64,000 nucleotides of DNA from Bacteroidota bacterium (GTDB taxonomy: Bacteria; Bacteroidota; Bacteroidia; 2-12-FULL-35-15), in NCBI GenBank assembly GCA_003151815.1, contig PLYN01000045.1, forward strand, positions 1-64,000. The letters run 5' to 3'. Position 1 is the first letter of the stretch, and every line of letters starts with the position of its first letter. Of the stretch, positions 31,514 to 42,694 are shown in pieces. A program made the translations under genes and the position numbers. The notes under the pieces are model-generated. The model was not told the DNA's origin. It saw only the letters and a list, made by a program, of their open reading frames with translations, and did no database searches.

Positions 31514-32716
31514 ATGTTCGATACTTTAAAGAAACAGGAAACGGCAATACTTGTTGGGTTGATAAGCAAAAAGCAAGACGAAGAAAAAGTAAAGGAATAT
31601 CTTGATGAACTTGAGTTTTTGGCTGATACAGCAGGAGCGAAAGTATTAAAAAGATATACTCAACGTTTGGAACATCCCGATTCCAGTACTTTTATAGGTT
31701 CCGGAAAGCTAAATGATGTTCGCAACTTTGTGAAAGAAAACAAAGTGGATATTGTTATCTTCGATGATGAACTTTCTCCTGCCCAACAACGAAATTTAGA
31801 GAAGGCAGTTAATGACGGAGAAGAAATTAAAGTAAAGGTAGTTGACCGCACAAGATTGATTCTTGATATTTTCGCTTCAAGGGCGCATACAGCGCACGCC
31901 AAAACACAAGTAGAACTTGCACAATCCATTTATCTTTTGCCTCGCCTTACAAGGATGTGGTCTCACTTGGATCGTATTAAAGGTGGTATCGGAATGAAAG
32001 GTGCCGGTGAAACAGAAATTGAAACAGACAGGCGAATTGTTCGTGATCGTATTGCTTTACTGAAAGAACGACTGAAGACGATTGACAGGCAAATGGAAAC
32101 GCAGCGTAAAAATCGCGGTGAGATGATACGCGTTGCGTTGGTTGGCTATACCAATGTCGGCAAATCCACTATCATGAATTTGTTAAGTAAAAGTGATGTG
32201 TTTGCTGAAAATAAATTATTTGCCACATTGGATACTACGGTCCGTAAAGTGGTAATTGAAAATTTGCCTTTTTTACTTTCTGATACTGTTGGATTCATCC
32301 GCAAACTACCTACCACTCTTGTAGAATCATTCAAATCAACATTGGATGAAGTTCGTGAGGCTGATATTTTAATACATGTGGTAGATATTTCTCATCCCGG
32401 ATTTGAAGATCAAATAAATGTTGTTAATCAAACATTAAGTGATATTGGCGCTGGGGATAAGCCTACTTTATTGGTATTCAATAAAATTGATGCTTTTACT
32501 TTTGAGAAAAAAGATATTGATGATCTGAGCCCGATAACAAAGCACAATATTAGCCTTGAACAATTAAAAAAAATGTGGATGAGTAAAATGGATACTGAAT
32601 GTCTTTATATATCGGCTGCGAACAAACAAAACATTGATGAGTTTAAAAGTGTACTTTATGAAAAAGTAAAAGAAATGCATCTGAAAAGATACCCATATAA
32701 TAAGTTTTTATTTTAG
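31514..32716 (+). CDS. hflX: GTPase HflX
   Basis: SSTFIGSGKL...GAGETEIETDRR...VALVGYTNVGKSTIMNLL...LSDTVGFIRKLPTTLVESFKSTL. Confidence 0.97.
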   Translation: MFDTLKKQETAILVGLISKKQDEEKVKEYLDELEFLADTAGAKVLKRYTQRLEHPDSSTFIGSGKLNDVRNFVKENKVDIVIFDDELSPAQQRNLEKAVNDGEEIKVKVVDRTRLILDIFASRAHTAHAKTQVELAQSIYLLPRLTRMWSHLDRIKGGIGMKGAGETEIETDRRIVRDRIALLKERLKTIDRQMETQRKNRGEMIRVALVGYTNVGKSTIMNLLSKSDVFAENKLFATLDTTVRKVVIENLPFLLSDTVGFIRKLPTTLVESFKSTLDEVREADILIHVVDISHPGFEDQINVVNQTLSDIGAGDKPTLLVFNKIDAFTFEKKDIDDLSPITKHNISLEQLKKMWMSKMDTECLYISAANKQNIDEFKSVLYEKVKEMHLKRYPYNKFLF

Positions 32717-32761
32717 TTTAAGACTTACCTAAAGATTTTGTGTCAAATTCATAATGCCAAA

Positions 32762-34477
32762 TTATTTTCCATACAATTCCTTCAACATTTTTTCATCTCG
32801 CATATACACATCCATAAAATAAAATAGTTTATTATTTTCATCCGCTTCAATGGTGAAGTAATTGACATAGATAGGTATTGGTCTTTTTAAATAAATATAC
32901 TTTTGTACCGGCTTTGATAAATCAATTTGCAATTGATCTACAGTATATTTCAGGCTATCATCGCGAATAAGGTATTCTGCAAAATCAACCGATTTTTCGA
33001 GACGAATACAGCCGTGGCTTAGTGCTCTCAAATCTTTGCTAAATAATTTATGATTATTGGTATCGTGCAAATACACTCCGTATTTATTATTGAAATTAAA
33101 TTTTAAAATCCCAAGAGAATTATCTTCGCCAATGCGCTGACGGAGCGTAAATGGGAAAAAATTTACTTTATATCTATTCCAGTTGACAAGTGTATCAACT
33201 AACTTATTATTTCTATCAAGCACATCAAAATGTTCTCTATTTAAATATGAAGTATCACGTTTTAATTTAGGTAAAATTTCTTTTGTAACGATACTATAAG
33301 GAACTGTCCAATAAGGATAAATTATGAAATAACGAATGGTGCTTTTGAGCAGCGGTGTTGGCATTTTGGGGTTTCCGACAATTACTCTTGATCTCATTAC
33401 CAGTGTATCTTGTTCGATCACTTTCATTTCATATTTTGGAATGTTTATCCATACAAATTTATTTTCGTTTGGTGCGTCATAATATCGCCATCGTTCCATG
33501 TTCATTTCAATTTGCCAGATGCAATCCTGTTTTGTTTGTTGAAGCGCTTTATAAGTTAGCGATCCGATTTTGCCATCGTCAGTTAAATTATGTTGGAACT
33601 GAAAGTTTTTAATTGCTTTTTCTAAATTACTTAAATCCGAAATTTTAGGATCTTTAAAATAATTATGACCCGCAATCAATCGTTGTTTCAAACGTTCGTT
33701 AAATGTCAGTGTATCCATTCCAGATTTTAAAAGGCCATCCCAATTAGAATCTTTAAATTCCATTTTAAATTTTGCCAGTCCTCGTTTTAGCGCTTTATAC
33801 TGTTTACCAGCCGGCTCCAATGAATCAATTGAAGTTCGAATAGCATTGCGTTTTACTGCATCGTTCAAAACATCAACGATATTTGTATCCAACTTCTCGC
33901 CCTTCCATTCCCTTTTAAAACTCTCCGGGTTTAACCGACCTTTATGAACATGCACTGCAAGTGTAATTAATGCATCAGTCAATAATATATCTACTTCCGA
34001 AATTTTAACAGCATCATATTTTTTTGTAACAGAATCTTTTTCAGAAGTTATTAATTTAAGTATCTGACCGAGGTGATAATCATTTGAAATCAGTCCATAA
34101 TCGGCCGAATTTTTAATTAAATCTATTAGGGAATCACTTTGCCTTAAATGCTTTCCTTTATCTGTCCAAATAGGATTAAAATTATTTTTTTTGTAAAATT
34201 CAATGACTTGTTTTATCGCATAAAGATTGGCATCGGCGATAACCGATACTTTTAAAGTATCGAAATCGTTTAATTGCGTTTCAATTAATTTTGCAACTTC
34301 CTCATTTACATGTTCGGGTTCCGTAACCAGAACAATAGGTCTCGCTTTTCCCTGCGAACATTTGTTGCAACTAATAATGCATATTGCAGAAAATAATAAA
34401 AGAAAAAAGTGATGATGTTTCAATTGGAAGAAATATTTTTTCCAAAAGTAAACAACATTCATTAAAACCATACTCAT
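32762..34477 (-). CDS. L,D-transpeptidase family protein (YcbB-like)
   Basis: NMERWRYYDAPNENKFVWINIPKYEMKVIEQDTLVMRSRVIVGNPKMPTPLL...KYGVYLHDTNNHKLFSKDLRALSHGCIRLEKS. Confidence 0.95.
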   Translation of the reverse strand: MSMVLMNVVYFWKKYFFQLKHHHFFLLLFSAICIISCNKCSQGKARPIVLVTEPEHVNEEVAKLIETQLNDFDTLKVSVIADANLYAIKQVIEFYKKNNFNPIWTDKGKHLRQSDSLIDLIKNSADYGLISNDYHLGQILKLITSEKDSVTKKYDAVKISEVDILLTDALITLAVHVHKGRLNPESFKREWKGEKLDTNIVDVLNDAVKRNAIRTSIDSLEPAGKQYKALKRGLAKFKMEFKDSNWDGLLKSGMDTLTFNERLKQRLIAGHNYFKDPKISDLSNLEKAIKNFQFQHNLTDDGKIGSLTYKALQQTKQDCIWQIEMNMERWRYYDAPNENKFVWINIPKYEMKVIEQDTLVMRSRVIVGNPKMPTPLLKSTIRYFIIYPYWTVPYSIVTKEILPKLKRDTSYLNREHFDVLDRNNKLVDTLVNWNRYKVNFFPFTLRQRIGEDNSLGILKFNFNNKYGVYLHDTNNHKLFSKDLRALSHGCIRLEKSVDFAEYLIRDDSLKYTVDQLQIDLSKPVQKYIYLKRPIPIYVNYFTIEADENNKLFYFMDVYMRDEKMLKELYGK

Positions 34478-34541
34478 TAATTTTAACAGGTTATCATTTG
34501 AACAAATAATTTATTACACTTCCATAAATGTTTCAAATCAT

Positions 34542-34549
34542 TAACTTTG
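34542..34549 (+). promoter_or_regulatory. Bacteroidetes -7 element TAACTTTG
   Basis: TAnnTTTG 27 nt upstream of purT ATG. Confidence 0.45.
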
Positions 34550-34575
34550 AGCTATCAATTTCGAATTAAAGTATT

Positions 34576-35772
34576 ATGAAAAAAATAATGTTATTAGGCT
34601 CCGGGGAGCTGGGGAAAGAGTTTGTAATTGCGGTAAAGCGTTTAGGACAATATGTGATAGCAGTAGATTCATATAACGATGCACCCGCACAACAAGTTGC
34701 TGATGAACGTGAAGTAATTAATATGTTGGATGGAAATGAATTGGACAGGATCGTTGCCAAACACCAACCTGATATTATTGTTCCGGAAATTGAAGCCATC
34801 CGTACCGAACGTTTTTATGATTACGAAAAGCAAGGAATTCAAGTAGTACCCAGCGCCAGAGCAGCGAACTTTACTATGAACCGTAAGGCAATCAGAGATC
34901 TGGCAGCAAAAGAATTAGGTTTAAAAACTGCAAAATATGAGTATGCAAATAGTTTAGATGAATTGATCGCTGCTGTAAAAATTATAGGGATTCCCTGTGT
35001 GGTAAAGCCGTTGATGAGTTCATCCGGTAAAGGACAATCAGTAATTAAAAATGAAGAAGATGGTTCGACTTCGCTCACCACAAGTATTGAAAAAGCCTGG
35101 AAATATGCGCAAGCAGGCAAACGCGGGGATCATACAGAAGTAATTGTTGAAGCTTTTGTTAATTTTAATTCTGAAATTACGTTATTGACCGTTACACAAA
35201 AAAATGGCAACACCTTGTTGTGTCCACCCATTGGCCACAGACAGGAGCGTGGTGATTACCAGGAAAGTTGGCAACCGGCTGAAATAAAACCCGAGCATTT
35301 AAAAGAAGCACGATCAATCGCTAATAAAGTTACTAAAGCGTTAACCGGATCAGGAATTTGGGGAGTGGAATTTTTCCTTGCCGATGATGGCGTTTATTTT
35401 TCTGAGTTATCACCTCGTCCGCACGACACAGGAATGGTGACATTGGCGGGAACACAAAATTTTTCTGAATTCGAATTACATGCACGTGCTGTATTAGGTT
35501 TGCCCATACCCGAAATTATATTAGAGCGAGTTGGTGCCAGTGCAGTTATTTTAGCGTCTAACGAAGGATCGCATCCTATTTATATTGGAATTGAAAATGC
35601 GATGGATAACAAGCTAAGTGATATACGGATCTTTGGAAAGCCCACTACCCGTCCCTATCGAAGGATGGCTGTGGCGTTGACATACGACAAAACAGGAAGT
35701 GATGTAGATGCCGTTAAACAACGTGCCATTGAAATTGCAAAAAAAGTGAAAGTGGAATCTAAAGCATTTTAA
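34576..35772 (+). CDS. purT: phosphoribosylglycinamide formyltransferase 2 (formate-dependent)
   Basis: [39 protein letters not shown]...[15 protein letters not shown]. Confidence 0.97.
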   Translation: MKKIMLLGSGELGKEFVIAVKRLGQYVIAVDSYNDAPAQQVADEREVINMLDGNELDRIVAKHQPDIIVPEIEAIRTERFYDYEKQGIQVVPSARAANFTMNRKAIRDLAAKELGLKTAKYEYANSLDELIAAVKIIGIPCVVKPLMSSSGKGQSVIKNEEDGSTSLTTSIEKAWKYAQAGKRGDHTEVIVEAFVNFNSEITLLTVTQKNGNTLLCPPIGHRQERGDYQESWQPAEIKPEHLKEARSIANKVTKALTGSGIWGVEFFLADDGVYFSELSPRPHDTGMVTLAGTQNFSEFELHARAVLGLPIPEIILERVGASAVILASNEGSHPIYIGIENAMDNKLSDIRIFGKPTTRPYRRMAVALTYDKTGSDVDAVKQRAIEIAKKVKVESKAF

Positions 35773-35776
35773 TGTT

Positions 35777-36031
35777 TCAACCGTGTTTTATTTTAAAGAA
35801 CACAATAACGCTTGCTAAAATTAATGTGACCGCATTGGCGGCAATGATCGGAAAATCATTTAAAAGAATCCCATAGATCAGCCAACAAAAAATTCCAATT
35901 GTAAATATAATATACATGACTAAAGATATTCCGTTGGTGTTTCGTGTTTTAACAATTTGTAATACTTGAGGGATGAAGGCAATGGTAGTAAAGCTTGCTG
36001 CTAATAATCCTATGATCGTTATCGAATTCAT
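35777..36031 (-). CDS. SemiSWEET/PQ-loop sugar transporter-like protein
   Basis: LAASFTTIAFIPQVLQIVKTRNTNGISLVMYIIFTIGIFCWLIYGIL. Confidence 0.9.
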   Translation of the reverse strand: MNSITIIGLLAASFTTIAFIPQVLQIVKTRNTNGISLVMYIIFTIGIFCWLIYGILLNDFPIIAANAVTLILASVIVFFKIKHG

Positions 36032-36195
36032 TTTGCATTAAATTTGGTTGCAAAGCTAATCAAATAAGCAAAAAACAGAGTATCAAAATACTTTTTTAAA
36101 AATGATATATCCGATTCTAAGTCTAAATTTGCAGATATGAATTGAGAAAATATTTTATCAATAAGTATATTTAAAAATTATCAAATTACAATTTA

Positions 36196-36909
36196 ATGGC
36201 TCTTATCCTAAACATAGAAACTGCATCAACAGTATGCAGTGTATCGCTTGCAAAAGATGGAGATCTACTAACATTCAAAGAACAAAACGGAGACTATTCC
36301 CACTCGGAAAATCTTACGCTTTTTATTCAGGAAATATGCCGGCAAGCAGATATTAAACTATCAGCAATTGATGCGATAGCAGTAAGTAAAGGCCCTGGCT
36401 CATACACAGGATTAAGGATCGGAGTGAGTACTGCAAAAGGATTGTGTTATTCTTTAAATAAACCTTTAATTGCAATTAATACATTAGAACATCTTTCGTT
36501 ATCCGTCTCAAAAAATTTCAAGTTGCATCCTGATAGTTACATGAACTCCGCTATCCCAACTTTGTATTGTCCTATGCTAGATGCAAGAAGAATGGAAGTA
36601 TATTGTGCCGTATATGATTCGTTAAATAAGGAAGTAATACCGACTGCTGCTGAAATAATTGATGAACATTCTTTTATAAATTTGTTAAAAGAAAATAGAG
36701 TTGTATTCTTTGGTGACGGCTCAACAAAATGCAAAGAAATTTTATTTGTAAATAAAAATGCACTATTTATTGATGATGTGACCCTATCAGCAAAAAACAT
36801 GATACTCCTTTCTGAGAATGCCTTCATTAATAAACAATTTGAAGATGTTGCCTATTTTGAACCTTTTTATTTGAAAGATTTTATGGTCGGGAAAAGCAAT
36901 AAACAATAG
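36196..36909 (+). CDS. tsaB: tRNA threonylcarbamoyladenosine biosynthesis protein TsaB
   Basis: LILNIETASTVCSVSLAKDGDLL...GPGSYTGLRIGVSTAKGLCYSLNKPLIAINTLE. Confidence 0.95.
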   Translation: MALILNIETASTVCSVSLAKDGDLLTFKEQNGDYSHSENLTLFIQEICRQADIKLSAIDAIAVSKGPGSYTGLRIGVSTAKGLCYSLNKPLIAINTLEHLSLSVSKNFKLHPDSYMNSAIPTLYCPMLDARRMEVYCAVYDSLNKEVIPTAAEIIDEHSFINLLKENRVVFFGDGSTKCKEILFVNKNALFIDDVTLSAKNMILLSENAFINKQFEDVAYFEPFYLKDFMVGKSNKQ

Positions 36910-36974
36910 AATCTGGCATTAAAAATTAAAATCTTTAATTGAAATAAAATCTCTATATAAATAATGTTTTTCGG

Positions 36975-36982
36975 TATATTTG
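36975..36982 (+). promoter_or_regulatory. Bacteroidetes -7 element TATATTTG
   Basis: TAnnTTTG 23 nt upstream of the porin-like ATG at 37005. Confidence 0.45.
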
Positions 36983-37004
36983 AGCTTTACTACGATTGAA
37001 AAAT

Positions 37005-37619
37005 ATGAAAAGAATAGTTCTATTACTTTTACTTATTTCTTCCAAAATAAATGCACAAGAACATTTTAATTGGGGATTGAAAGAAGGAATGACTACAAGC
37101 CGATTGTCGGGTAATACATACAAAGGATTTCATAAATTTGGATTTGTAGGTGGAGGGTTTATTAAAACTACATTGAAGGGAAACTGGGTTGTAGCACTTG
37201 AAATAATGTATACAGAAAAAGGCTGCAGAAACGTGCCGACTGATTATTCGAATAGTTATTTTTTACAACTAAGTTATCTTGAATTTCCTTTATTGTTTCA
37301 ATACCGTATAAACAGATTAGGTATAGAATTAGGTCCCGGGTATGGCTTTTTAATGAAAACAAAAGAAATTATAGAAATAAATGGCAGAGATTACTCCGGA
37401 ACACAATCGTTTAATAGTAGAGAAGTAACTTTTAATATAGGTGCTCATTACACATACAGTAGTCGTTTTGGACTTAATTTACGTTTTACAAATTCTTTGA
37501 TTCCTGTTCGTAAAGATCCTTCTGCAGGAGGAAAATATTACCAATACGGACAAAAGAATACTCTATTGGCTTTGTGTTTAACATACGAATTTGGAAATTT
37601 AGGTTCTATTTGGAGGTGA
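37005..37619 (+). CDS. outer-membrane beta-barrel protein (PorT-like)
   Basis: Signal peptide, NWGLKEGMTTSRLSG...YTEKGC...SYLEFPLLFQYRI; start trimmed from TTG to ATG. Confidence 0.85.
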   Translation: MKRIVLLLLLISSKINAQEHFNWGLKEGMTTSRLSGNTYKGFHKFGFVGGGFIKTTLKGNWVVALEIMYTEKGCRNVPTDYSNSYFLQLSYLEFPLLFQYRINRLGIELGPGYGFLMKTKEIIEINGRDYSGTQSFNSREVTFNIGAHYTYSSRFGLNLRFTNSLIPVRKDPSAGGKYYQYGQKNTLLALCLTYEFGNLGSIWR

Positions 37620-38215
37620 AAGATAATAACAAACATAAAATAGTTATAGCAATAACAGGCGCCAGTGGTGCCATTTATGCGAAAGTATTGTTGGATAAAC
37701 TTCGACAACTGCATGAACAAAGCTTGCCCATGGGCAGTCAAGTTGAAATTATTAGTATTGTGATGTCTGACAATGCTAAAGATGTTTGGAAATTTGAATT
37801 GGGAAATACTGATTATGAAAAATTTCCATTTACTATTTACAATAAAAATGATTTTTTTGCTCCCTTTGCATCAGGCTCGGCAAAATATGATATCATGATC
37901 GTATGCCCTTGTTCGATGGGAACTTTAGGACGTATTGCCAGCGGTATCTCTAATGATCTGACCACCCGTGCTGCCGACGTGATATTAAAGGAACGAAGAA
38001 AATTAATTTTAGTCACCCGCGATACCCCTTTGAGCTTGATCCATATCAACAATATGAAAGCAGTTACAGAAGCAGGAGGGATCATTTGCCCTGCCAGTCC
38101 GTCATTTTATAGCCAACCAAAAAATTTCGAAGAGCTTGCCTCTACTGTGATCGACAGAGTAATTGATCTTTGCGGCCTTACCCATTCCATGTATCGTTGG
38201 GGCGAAAAGGCTTAA
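37616..38215 (+). CDS. ubiX: flavin prenyltransferase UbiX
   Basis: HKIVIAITGASGAIYAKVLLDKL; GTLGRIASGISNDLTTRAADVILKERRKLILVTRDTPLS; likely GTG start in a GTGA overlap with the upstream stop. Confidence 0.93.
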   Translation: MKDNNKHKIVIAITGASGAIYAKVLLDKLRQLHEQSLPMGSQVEIISIVMSDNAKDVWKFELGNTDYEKFPFTIYNKNDFFAPFASGSAKYDIMIVCPCSMGTLGRIASGISNDLTTRAADVILKERRKLILVTRDTPLSLIHINNMKAVTEAGGIICPASPSFYSQPKNFEELASTVIDRVIDLCGLTHSMYRWGEKA

Positions 38216-38363
38216 CGACTAGCAATTTCCATGTTTTGTTTTTTTATTAACAATTTTTGTTGATAAATTACACGGTCGAAAAGCAACTTTAACATTTACA
38301 ATTTCGTTTTAAATTTTGTATTTTAGTTAAATGAATTTGTTAACCCCTTAATACAAAACATAC

Positions 38364-38558
38364 ATGTTTGAATTAAGTAAAAATATATTGGAAAAAGTAA
38401 GTTTTGATAAAACACTTTTCCGTAAAGAATTGACCAAGGCTGTTAAATGGCTGAAGCCGGATGAGAAAATGCTATTAATGGTTTGGTGCATCAGTATGTA
38501 CGGAAATCAATATAAAGATGTGATCTCAGAGGTTTTTAAGAATGTCACAAAATCTTAA
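38364..38558 (+). CDS. small conserved-looking hypothetical protein
   Basis: 64-aa ORF, convergent 14-nt overlap with queG. Confidence 0.5.
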   Translation: MFELSKNILEKVSFDKTLFRKELTKAVKWLKPDEKMLLMVWCISMYGNQYKDVISEVFKNVTKS

Positions 38559-39471
38559 TAAAATCAATATTCCGTTTTAATCCATTGAATTTTGTTCGCT
38601 TAACCGCAGAATTTTTAAACACACGTTTAAAAGTTTCTTCTGTTAATTCTTCCCAGTCATTTTTTTTCATGCCCAATAGTTCATTATTGGCTTGAAAGTA
38701 TTTCTCTGTACTCGATTTCGAGAACCGGTTCCAGGGACAAACATCCTGGCAAATATCACATCCAAATACCCAATTATCAAATTTGCCTTTCATTTCAGAA
38801 GGAATATTTTCTTTCAATTCAATTGTGAAATAGGAAATGCATTTGCTTCCATCAACCACGTAAGGTGCGATAATAGCGTCAGTTGGACATGCATCTATAC
38901 ATCGAGTGCAAGAACCACAATAATCTTTTATAGGACCATCGGCATCCAACTCTAAGTCAACAATTAATTCAGCAATAAAATAAAAGGAGCCACTTTCTTT
39001 ATTGATGAGATTACTATTTTTACCGATCCAACCCAAACCACCTTTTTTAGCCCATGCTTTATCCAGAACCGGTGCAGAATCCACAAATGCTCGTCCATCC
39101 ACTTCACCGATATTGTCTTTAATAAATTCCAACAACTGATTTAGTTTTTCTTTTATCACAAAATGATAATCCTCACCAAAGGCATATTTACTCACTTTAG
39201 GAGCTGTATCATCTTCTTGGATTTCGGAAGGAAAATAATTCAGCAGAAGCGATATTACAGACCTTGCTCCGGGAGCTAATAAACGAGGATCTAAGCGTTT
39301 ATCAAAATGATTTTGCATGTAACTCATTTGTCCATGCATATTTTTGTTGAGCCAATTTTCTAAGCGTGGTGCTTCTTCTTCTAAAAATTCAGCTTTTGAA
39401 ATACCGCAATAATCAAAGCCTAAACGCTTTGATTCGGATTTAATGAGTTGGGTATTTTTGGAGTGATGCAT
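38545..39471 (-). CDS. queG: epoxyqueuosine reductase
   Basis: [19 protein letters not shown]...[17 protein letters not shown]...[16 protein letters not shown]. Confidence 0.96.
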   Translation of the reverse strand: MHHSKNTQLIKSESKRLGFDYCGISKAEFLEEEAPRLENWLNKNMHGQMSYMQNHFDKRLDPRLLAPGARSVISLLLNYFPSEIQEDDTAPKVSKYAFGEDYHFVIKEKLNQLLEFIKDNIGEVDGRAFVDSAPVLDKAWAKKGGLGWIGKNSNLINKESGSFYFIAELIVDLELDADGPIKDYCGSCTRCIDACPTDAIIAPYVVDGSKCISYFTIELKENIPSEMKGKFDNWVFGCDICQDVCPWNRFSKSSTEKYFQANNELLGMKKNDWEELTEETFKRVFKNSAVKRTKFNGLKRNIDFIKIL

Positions 39472-39539
39472 TTCCCAAAGATACAAAACTATGAAGAGTC
39501 TTTAAAATGATCGATTTATAAACGTTGAAGGAATTGTTA

Positions 39540-39700
39540 TTTTTCACAGTTCAGCGTAGCCTCCGGCTACGTTGCATTTATCAATTTCCGGACTGTTACC
39601 TGTTTTTTCAGGCGGGACGCCTTGTTAAACAAGACGGAACTGGACGCTCCGCCCAACGACTTCGTAATTTTATTTATGTTGATACGCTAAGCTCAGCGGG
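39540..39700. repeat. compound palindromic intergenic element
   Basis: CGTAGCC-TCC-GGCTACG followed by GGCGGGACGCC and GGACGCTCCGCCC motifs, much more GC-rich than flanks. Confidence 0.5.
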
Positions 39701-39706
39701 GGTAAA

Positions 39707-40303
39707 TTATTCACAAGATGTCCCAACAGATTGCCATTTGTCATTTTCTTTTCGAAACCAATAACAAGTCGTTTTGCGTTTATTTTTTATTAAATTGGTA
39801 AAATAGTCCGTGAAGTAAAATGTTCCGTTCATATTATTATATTTTTTAGTAAAGTCCATTAAAACTTGTAGTTGACCATTATCATATTCACGAAAAACCT
39901 TTGGATAACAACCATTAACAAATGTATATTCACATAATAAAACTGAACTGTCTTTTTTATGATAACTTATCCTTAACGTCCCAAAAATGGCTCTTGGGGA
40001 ACCTTTTATCATTTTCTCTCCATCAAAATAAGTGTATTGATTTTTGTGTTTTTTTACGCCATAACCATTTCTACTATAATCAAAAGCAAATTTGCCGTTA
40101 TCCATATATAAATAAGCCCAAAAGGAGGCATTAATACTGTCAGTCGGAAATACATTTTCATCAAAAAAATACTTCCAATAACCATTTTTTTTTCCTTGCG
40201 CATTAAATTTGTTACAAGAATCCTGTTGCCCAAATGCTATGCTGGATATTGAAAATAAAAATAATATTATACTTCTGATTAACATTGTCATTTTATTAGT
40301 CAA
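39707..40303 (-). CDS. hypothetical exported MORN-like/YwqK-like protein
   Basis: Signal peptide then CNKFNAQGKKNGYWKYFFDENVFP. Confidence 0.6.
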   Translation of the reverse strand: MTNKMTMLIRSIILFLFSISSIAFGQQDSCNKFNAQGKKNGYWKYFFDENVFPTDSINASFWAYLYMDNGKFAFDYSRNGYGVKKHKNQYTYFDGEKMIKGSPRAIFGTLRISYHKKDSSVLLCEYTFVNGCYPKVFREYDNGQLQVLMDFTKKYNNMNGTFYFTDYFTNLIKNKRKTTCYWFRKENDKWQSVGTSCE

Positions 40304-40312
40304 AATGAAATT

Positions 40313-41344
40313 TTACTCCCCATCAAACAAACTACCCTTTTGGGCGCGGGGAATTTTGCCCAGATGTTTATAGGCAAGGTCTGTGGCTTCTCGTCCGCGA
40401 GGAGTGCGCATGAGATAACCTTCCTGAATTAAAAAAGGTTCGTAAACTTCTTCTATTGTTCCGGCTTCCTCGCCTACTGCTGTGGAAATGGTAGTAAGTC
40501 CGACAGGACCACCTTTAAACTTTTCTATCAATGCAGAAAGTATGCGGATATCCATTTCATCTAAACCATTTTTATCAACGTTTAAAGCTGCAAGTCCGAT
40601 GTGAGCAATTTCAAGATCAATAGCACCATTACCTTTTATTTGTGCGAAATCGCGGATACGTCTGAGTAACGCATTTGCAATACGTGGTGTACCTCTACTC
40701 CTGCGTGCAATTTCAATTGCTGCCTCATCGGTTATATCAACATTTAAAATACCCGCTGCACGAATAATTATTTTTTTTAGCAATGCGGAATCGTAATAAT
40801 TTAAACGGGAATTAATTCCGAAGCGGGCTCGCAAAGGTGCTGTTAACAAACCACTGCGCGTGGTGGCTCCTACTAATGTAAAGGGATTTAATTTAATTTG
40901 AACGCTGCGGGCATTAGGACCGCTATCAATCATGATATCAATTTTGTAATCCTCCATTGCCGAATATAAATACTCTTCTACAATCGGACTCAGGCGATGA
41001 ATTTCATCAATGAACAATACATCGTATTCTTCTAAATTGGTCAGCAAACCTGCTAAGTCGCCAGGTTTATCCATTACAGGACCTGAAGTAATTTTTATAT
41101 TTACTCCTAATTCGGATGCTATGATATTGGCTAAAGTCGTTTTTCCTAATCCGGGAGGACCATGTAATAGAACATGATCGAGCGCTTCGCCACGTTGCTT
41201 CGCGGCTTGCACAAATATTTTTAAATTCCCTACTACCTCATTTTGCCCTGTAAAATCAGAGAATTCAGCAGGACGCAATACTTTTTCAAACTCTTTTTCA
41301 GCAGAGCTTAAATTTTCGGATTCGGGATCTATGTTCGGATTCAT
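40313..41344 (-). CDS. ruvB: Holliday junction helicase RuvB
   Basis: [58 protein letters not shown]. Confidence 0.98.
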   Translation of the reverse strand: MNPNIDPESENLSSAEKEFEKVLRPAEFSDFTGQNEVVGNLKIFVQAAKQRGEALDHVLLHGPPGLGKTTLANIIASELGVNIKITSGPVMDKPGDLAGLLTNLEEYDVLFIDEIHRLSPIVEEYLYSAMEDYKIDIMIDSGPNARSVQIKLNPFTLVGATTRSGLLTAPLRARFGINSRLNYYDSALLKKIIIRAAGILNVDITDEAAIEIARRSRGTPRIANALLRRIRDFAQIKGNGAIDLEIAHIGLAALNVDKNGLDEMDIRILSALIEKFKGGPVGLTTISTAVGEEAGTIEEVYEPFLIQEGYLMRTPRGREATDLAYKHLGKIPRAQKGSLFDGE

Positions 41345-41365
41345 TGATTAATTTGTTATATGTTT

Positions 41366-42523
41366 TTAAGCAAGTGCCTGTTTCAAATCAGCAATCAAAT
41401 CCTCAATGTCTTCAATGCCCACACTCAAGCGAAGCAATGATTCTACCACTCCTGCTTTATCACGTTCGTCTTTTGGTATTGATGCGTGAGTCATCGTAGC
41501 TGGGTGGTTCACCAATGATTCCACACCTCCCAATGATTCTGCCAAAGAAAACACTTTCATGCTGGATGCAATTTTAAAGGCTTCCTCTTGTTTATTTCCT
41601 TTCAATGAAAATGAAATCATGCCACCGAAATCACGCATTTGTTTTTTTGCAATATCATGATTATGACTATCCGGAAAACCGGGCCAATACAACTTATCAA
41701 TTTTAGGATGCGTTTTTAAAAACTCCGCTATTTTTCGTCCGTTGTAACAATGACGCTCCATGCGAATATGCAATGTTTTTATTCCGCGCAATACCAAGAA
41801 ACTGTCCATCGGACCGGGTGTAGCACCGCAACTATTATGAATAAAGGCTAATTGCTGATACAAAATCTCATCGCTTAAACATAAAGCGCCCATAATTACA
41901 TCGCTATGGCCACCGAGATATTTTGTAACTGAATGCATTACAATGTCAGCGCCAAGCGCCAATGGATTTTGTAGAAAAGGGGAAGCGAACGTATTGTCAA
42001 CAGCACATATCAACTTGTGTTCTTTAGAAATTTTTGCGCAAGCTTCGATGTCGATAATCTGCATTGTAGGATTGGTAGGTGTTTCCAACCAAACCATTTT
42101 TGTATTGGCATTGATATATTTCCTGATGTTGTTCGCATCTTTCATATCAACGAAATGAAATTTTATTCCAAAATTCGCAAACACCTTTGTAAACATACGA
42201 TACGTTCCACCATACAGATCATCACCTGTAATTACTTCATCACCGGGGCGAAGTAACTTGGCAACAGCATCAATAGCACCCATTCCACTCGAAAAACACA
42301 AGCCATATTTTGCACCTTCCAATTCTGCTAAACATTTTTCCAATGCCGAACGGGTAGGATTTTTACCACGTGCATACGCGTATCCTTTATGATCTCCGGG
42401 ACTTACCTGAGTATATGTTGATGTTTGATAAATGGGAGTCATGATCGCTCCTGTACTCGGATCGGGCTCCTGACCTGCATGTATTGCTTTTGTGCCGAAA
42501 CCTAACTTTGTTGTGTCTTTCAT
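41366..42523 (-). CDS. cystathionine gamma-synthase/lyase-family PLP enzyme
   Basis: GFGTKAIHAGQEPDPSTGAIMTPIYQTSTY...VMHSVTKYLGGHSDVIMGAL...LAESLGGVESLVNHPATMTHASIP. Confidence 0.96.
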   Translation of the reverse strand: MKDTTKLGFGTKAIHAGQEPDPSTGAIMTPIYQTSTYTQVSPGDHKGYAYARGKNPTRSALEKCLAELEGAKYGLCFSSGMGAIDAVAKLLRPGDEVITGDDLYGGTYRMFTKVFANFGIKFHFVDMKDANNIRKYINANTKMVWLETPTNPTMQIIDIEACAKISKEHKLICAVDNTFASPFLQNPLALGADIVMHSVTKYLGGHSDVIMGALCLSDEILYQQLAFIHNSCGATPGPMDSFLVLRGIKTLHIRMERHCYNGRKIAEFLKTHPKIDKLYWPGFPDSHNHDIAKKQMRDFGGMISFSLKGNKQEEAFKIASSMKVFSLAESLGGVESLVNHPATMTHASIPKDERDKAGVVESLLRLSVGIEDIEDLIADLKQALA

Positions 42524-42584
42524 TTTATATTATGATTTAAGGTCAAAGGTAATTCATTAAAGTTTAAAAGTTAACATTACAGCA

Positions 42585-42652
42585 ACCAAATTCACCTTTT
42601 TTCCTAATCAACAAATTATAATAAACACCAAAATTATTTAAACACAGATTAC
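42585..42652. pseudogene. decayed copy of the mltD-like 3' end (LysM-coding)
   Basis: Minus-strand translation NNFGVYYNLL resembles NNFGINYNLL of 43406..44947; the acaaattataat...ttatttaaac block matches at 30/33 positions. Confidence 0.7.
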
Positions 42653-42662
42653 TATAATAAAT

Positions 42663-42670
42663 TAACTTTG
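42663..42670 (+). promoter_or_regulatory. Bacteroidetes -7 element TAACTTTG
   Basis: TAnnTTTG 25 nt upstream of ATG at 42695. Confidence 0.45.
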
Positions 42671-42694
42671 TTGCGCAAAATAAAATTATTCATT

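Noticed and set aside
37716-37742. Palindrome TGCCCATGGGCA in ubiX as another inserted element
   Set aside because: Only 12 bp, and the insertion boundary relative to UbiX orthologs is not clear by eye.
39525-39764. 79-aa ORF
   Set aside because: Runs through a GC-rich palindromic element and has no protein-like features.
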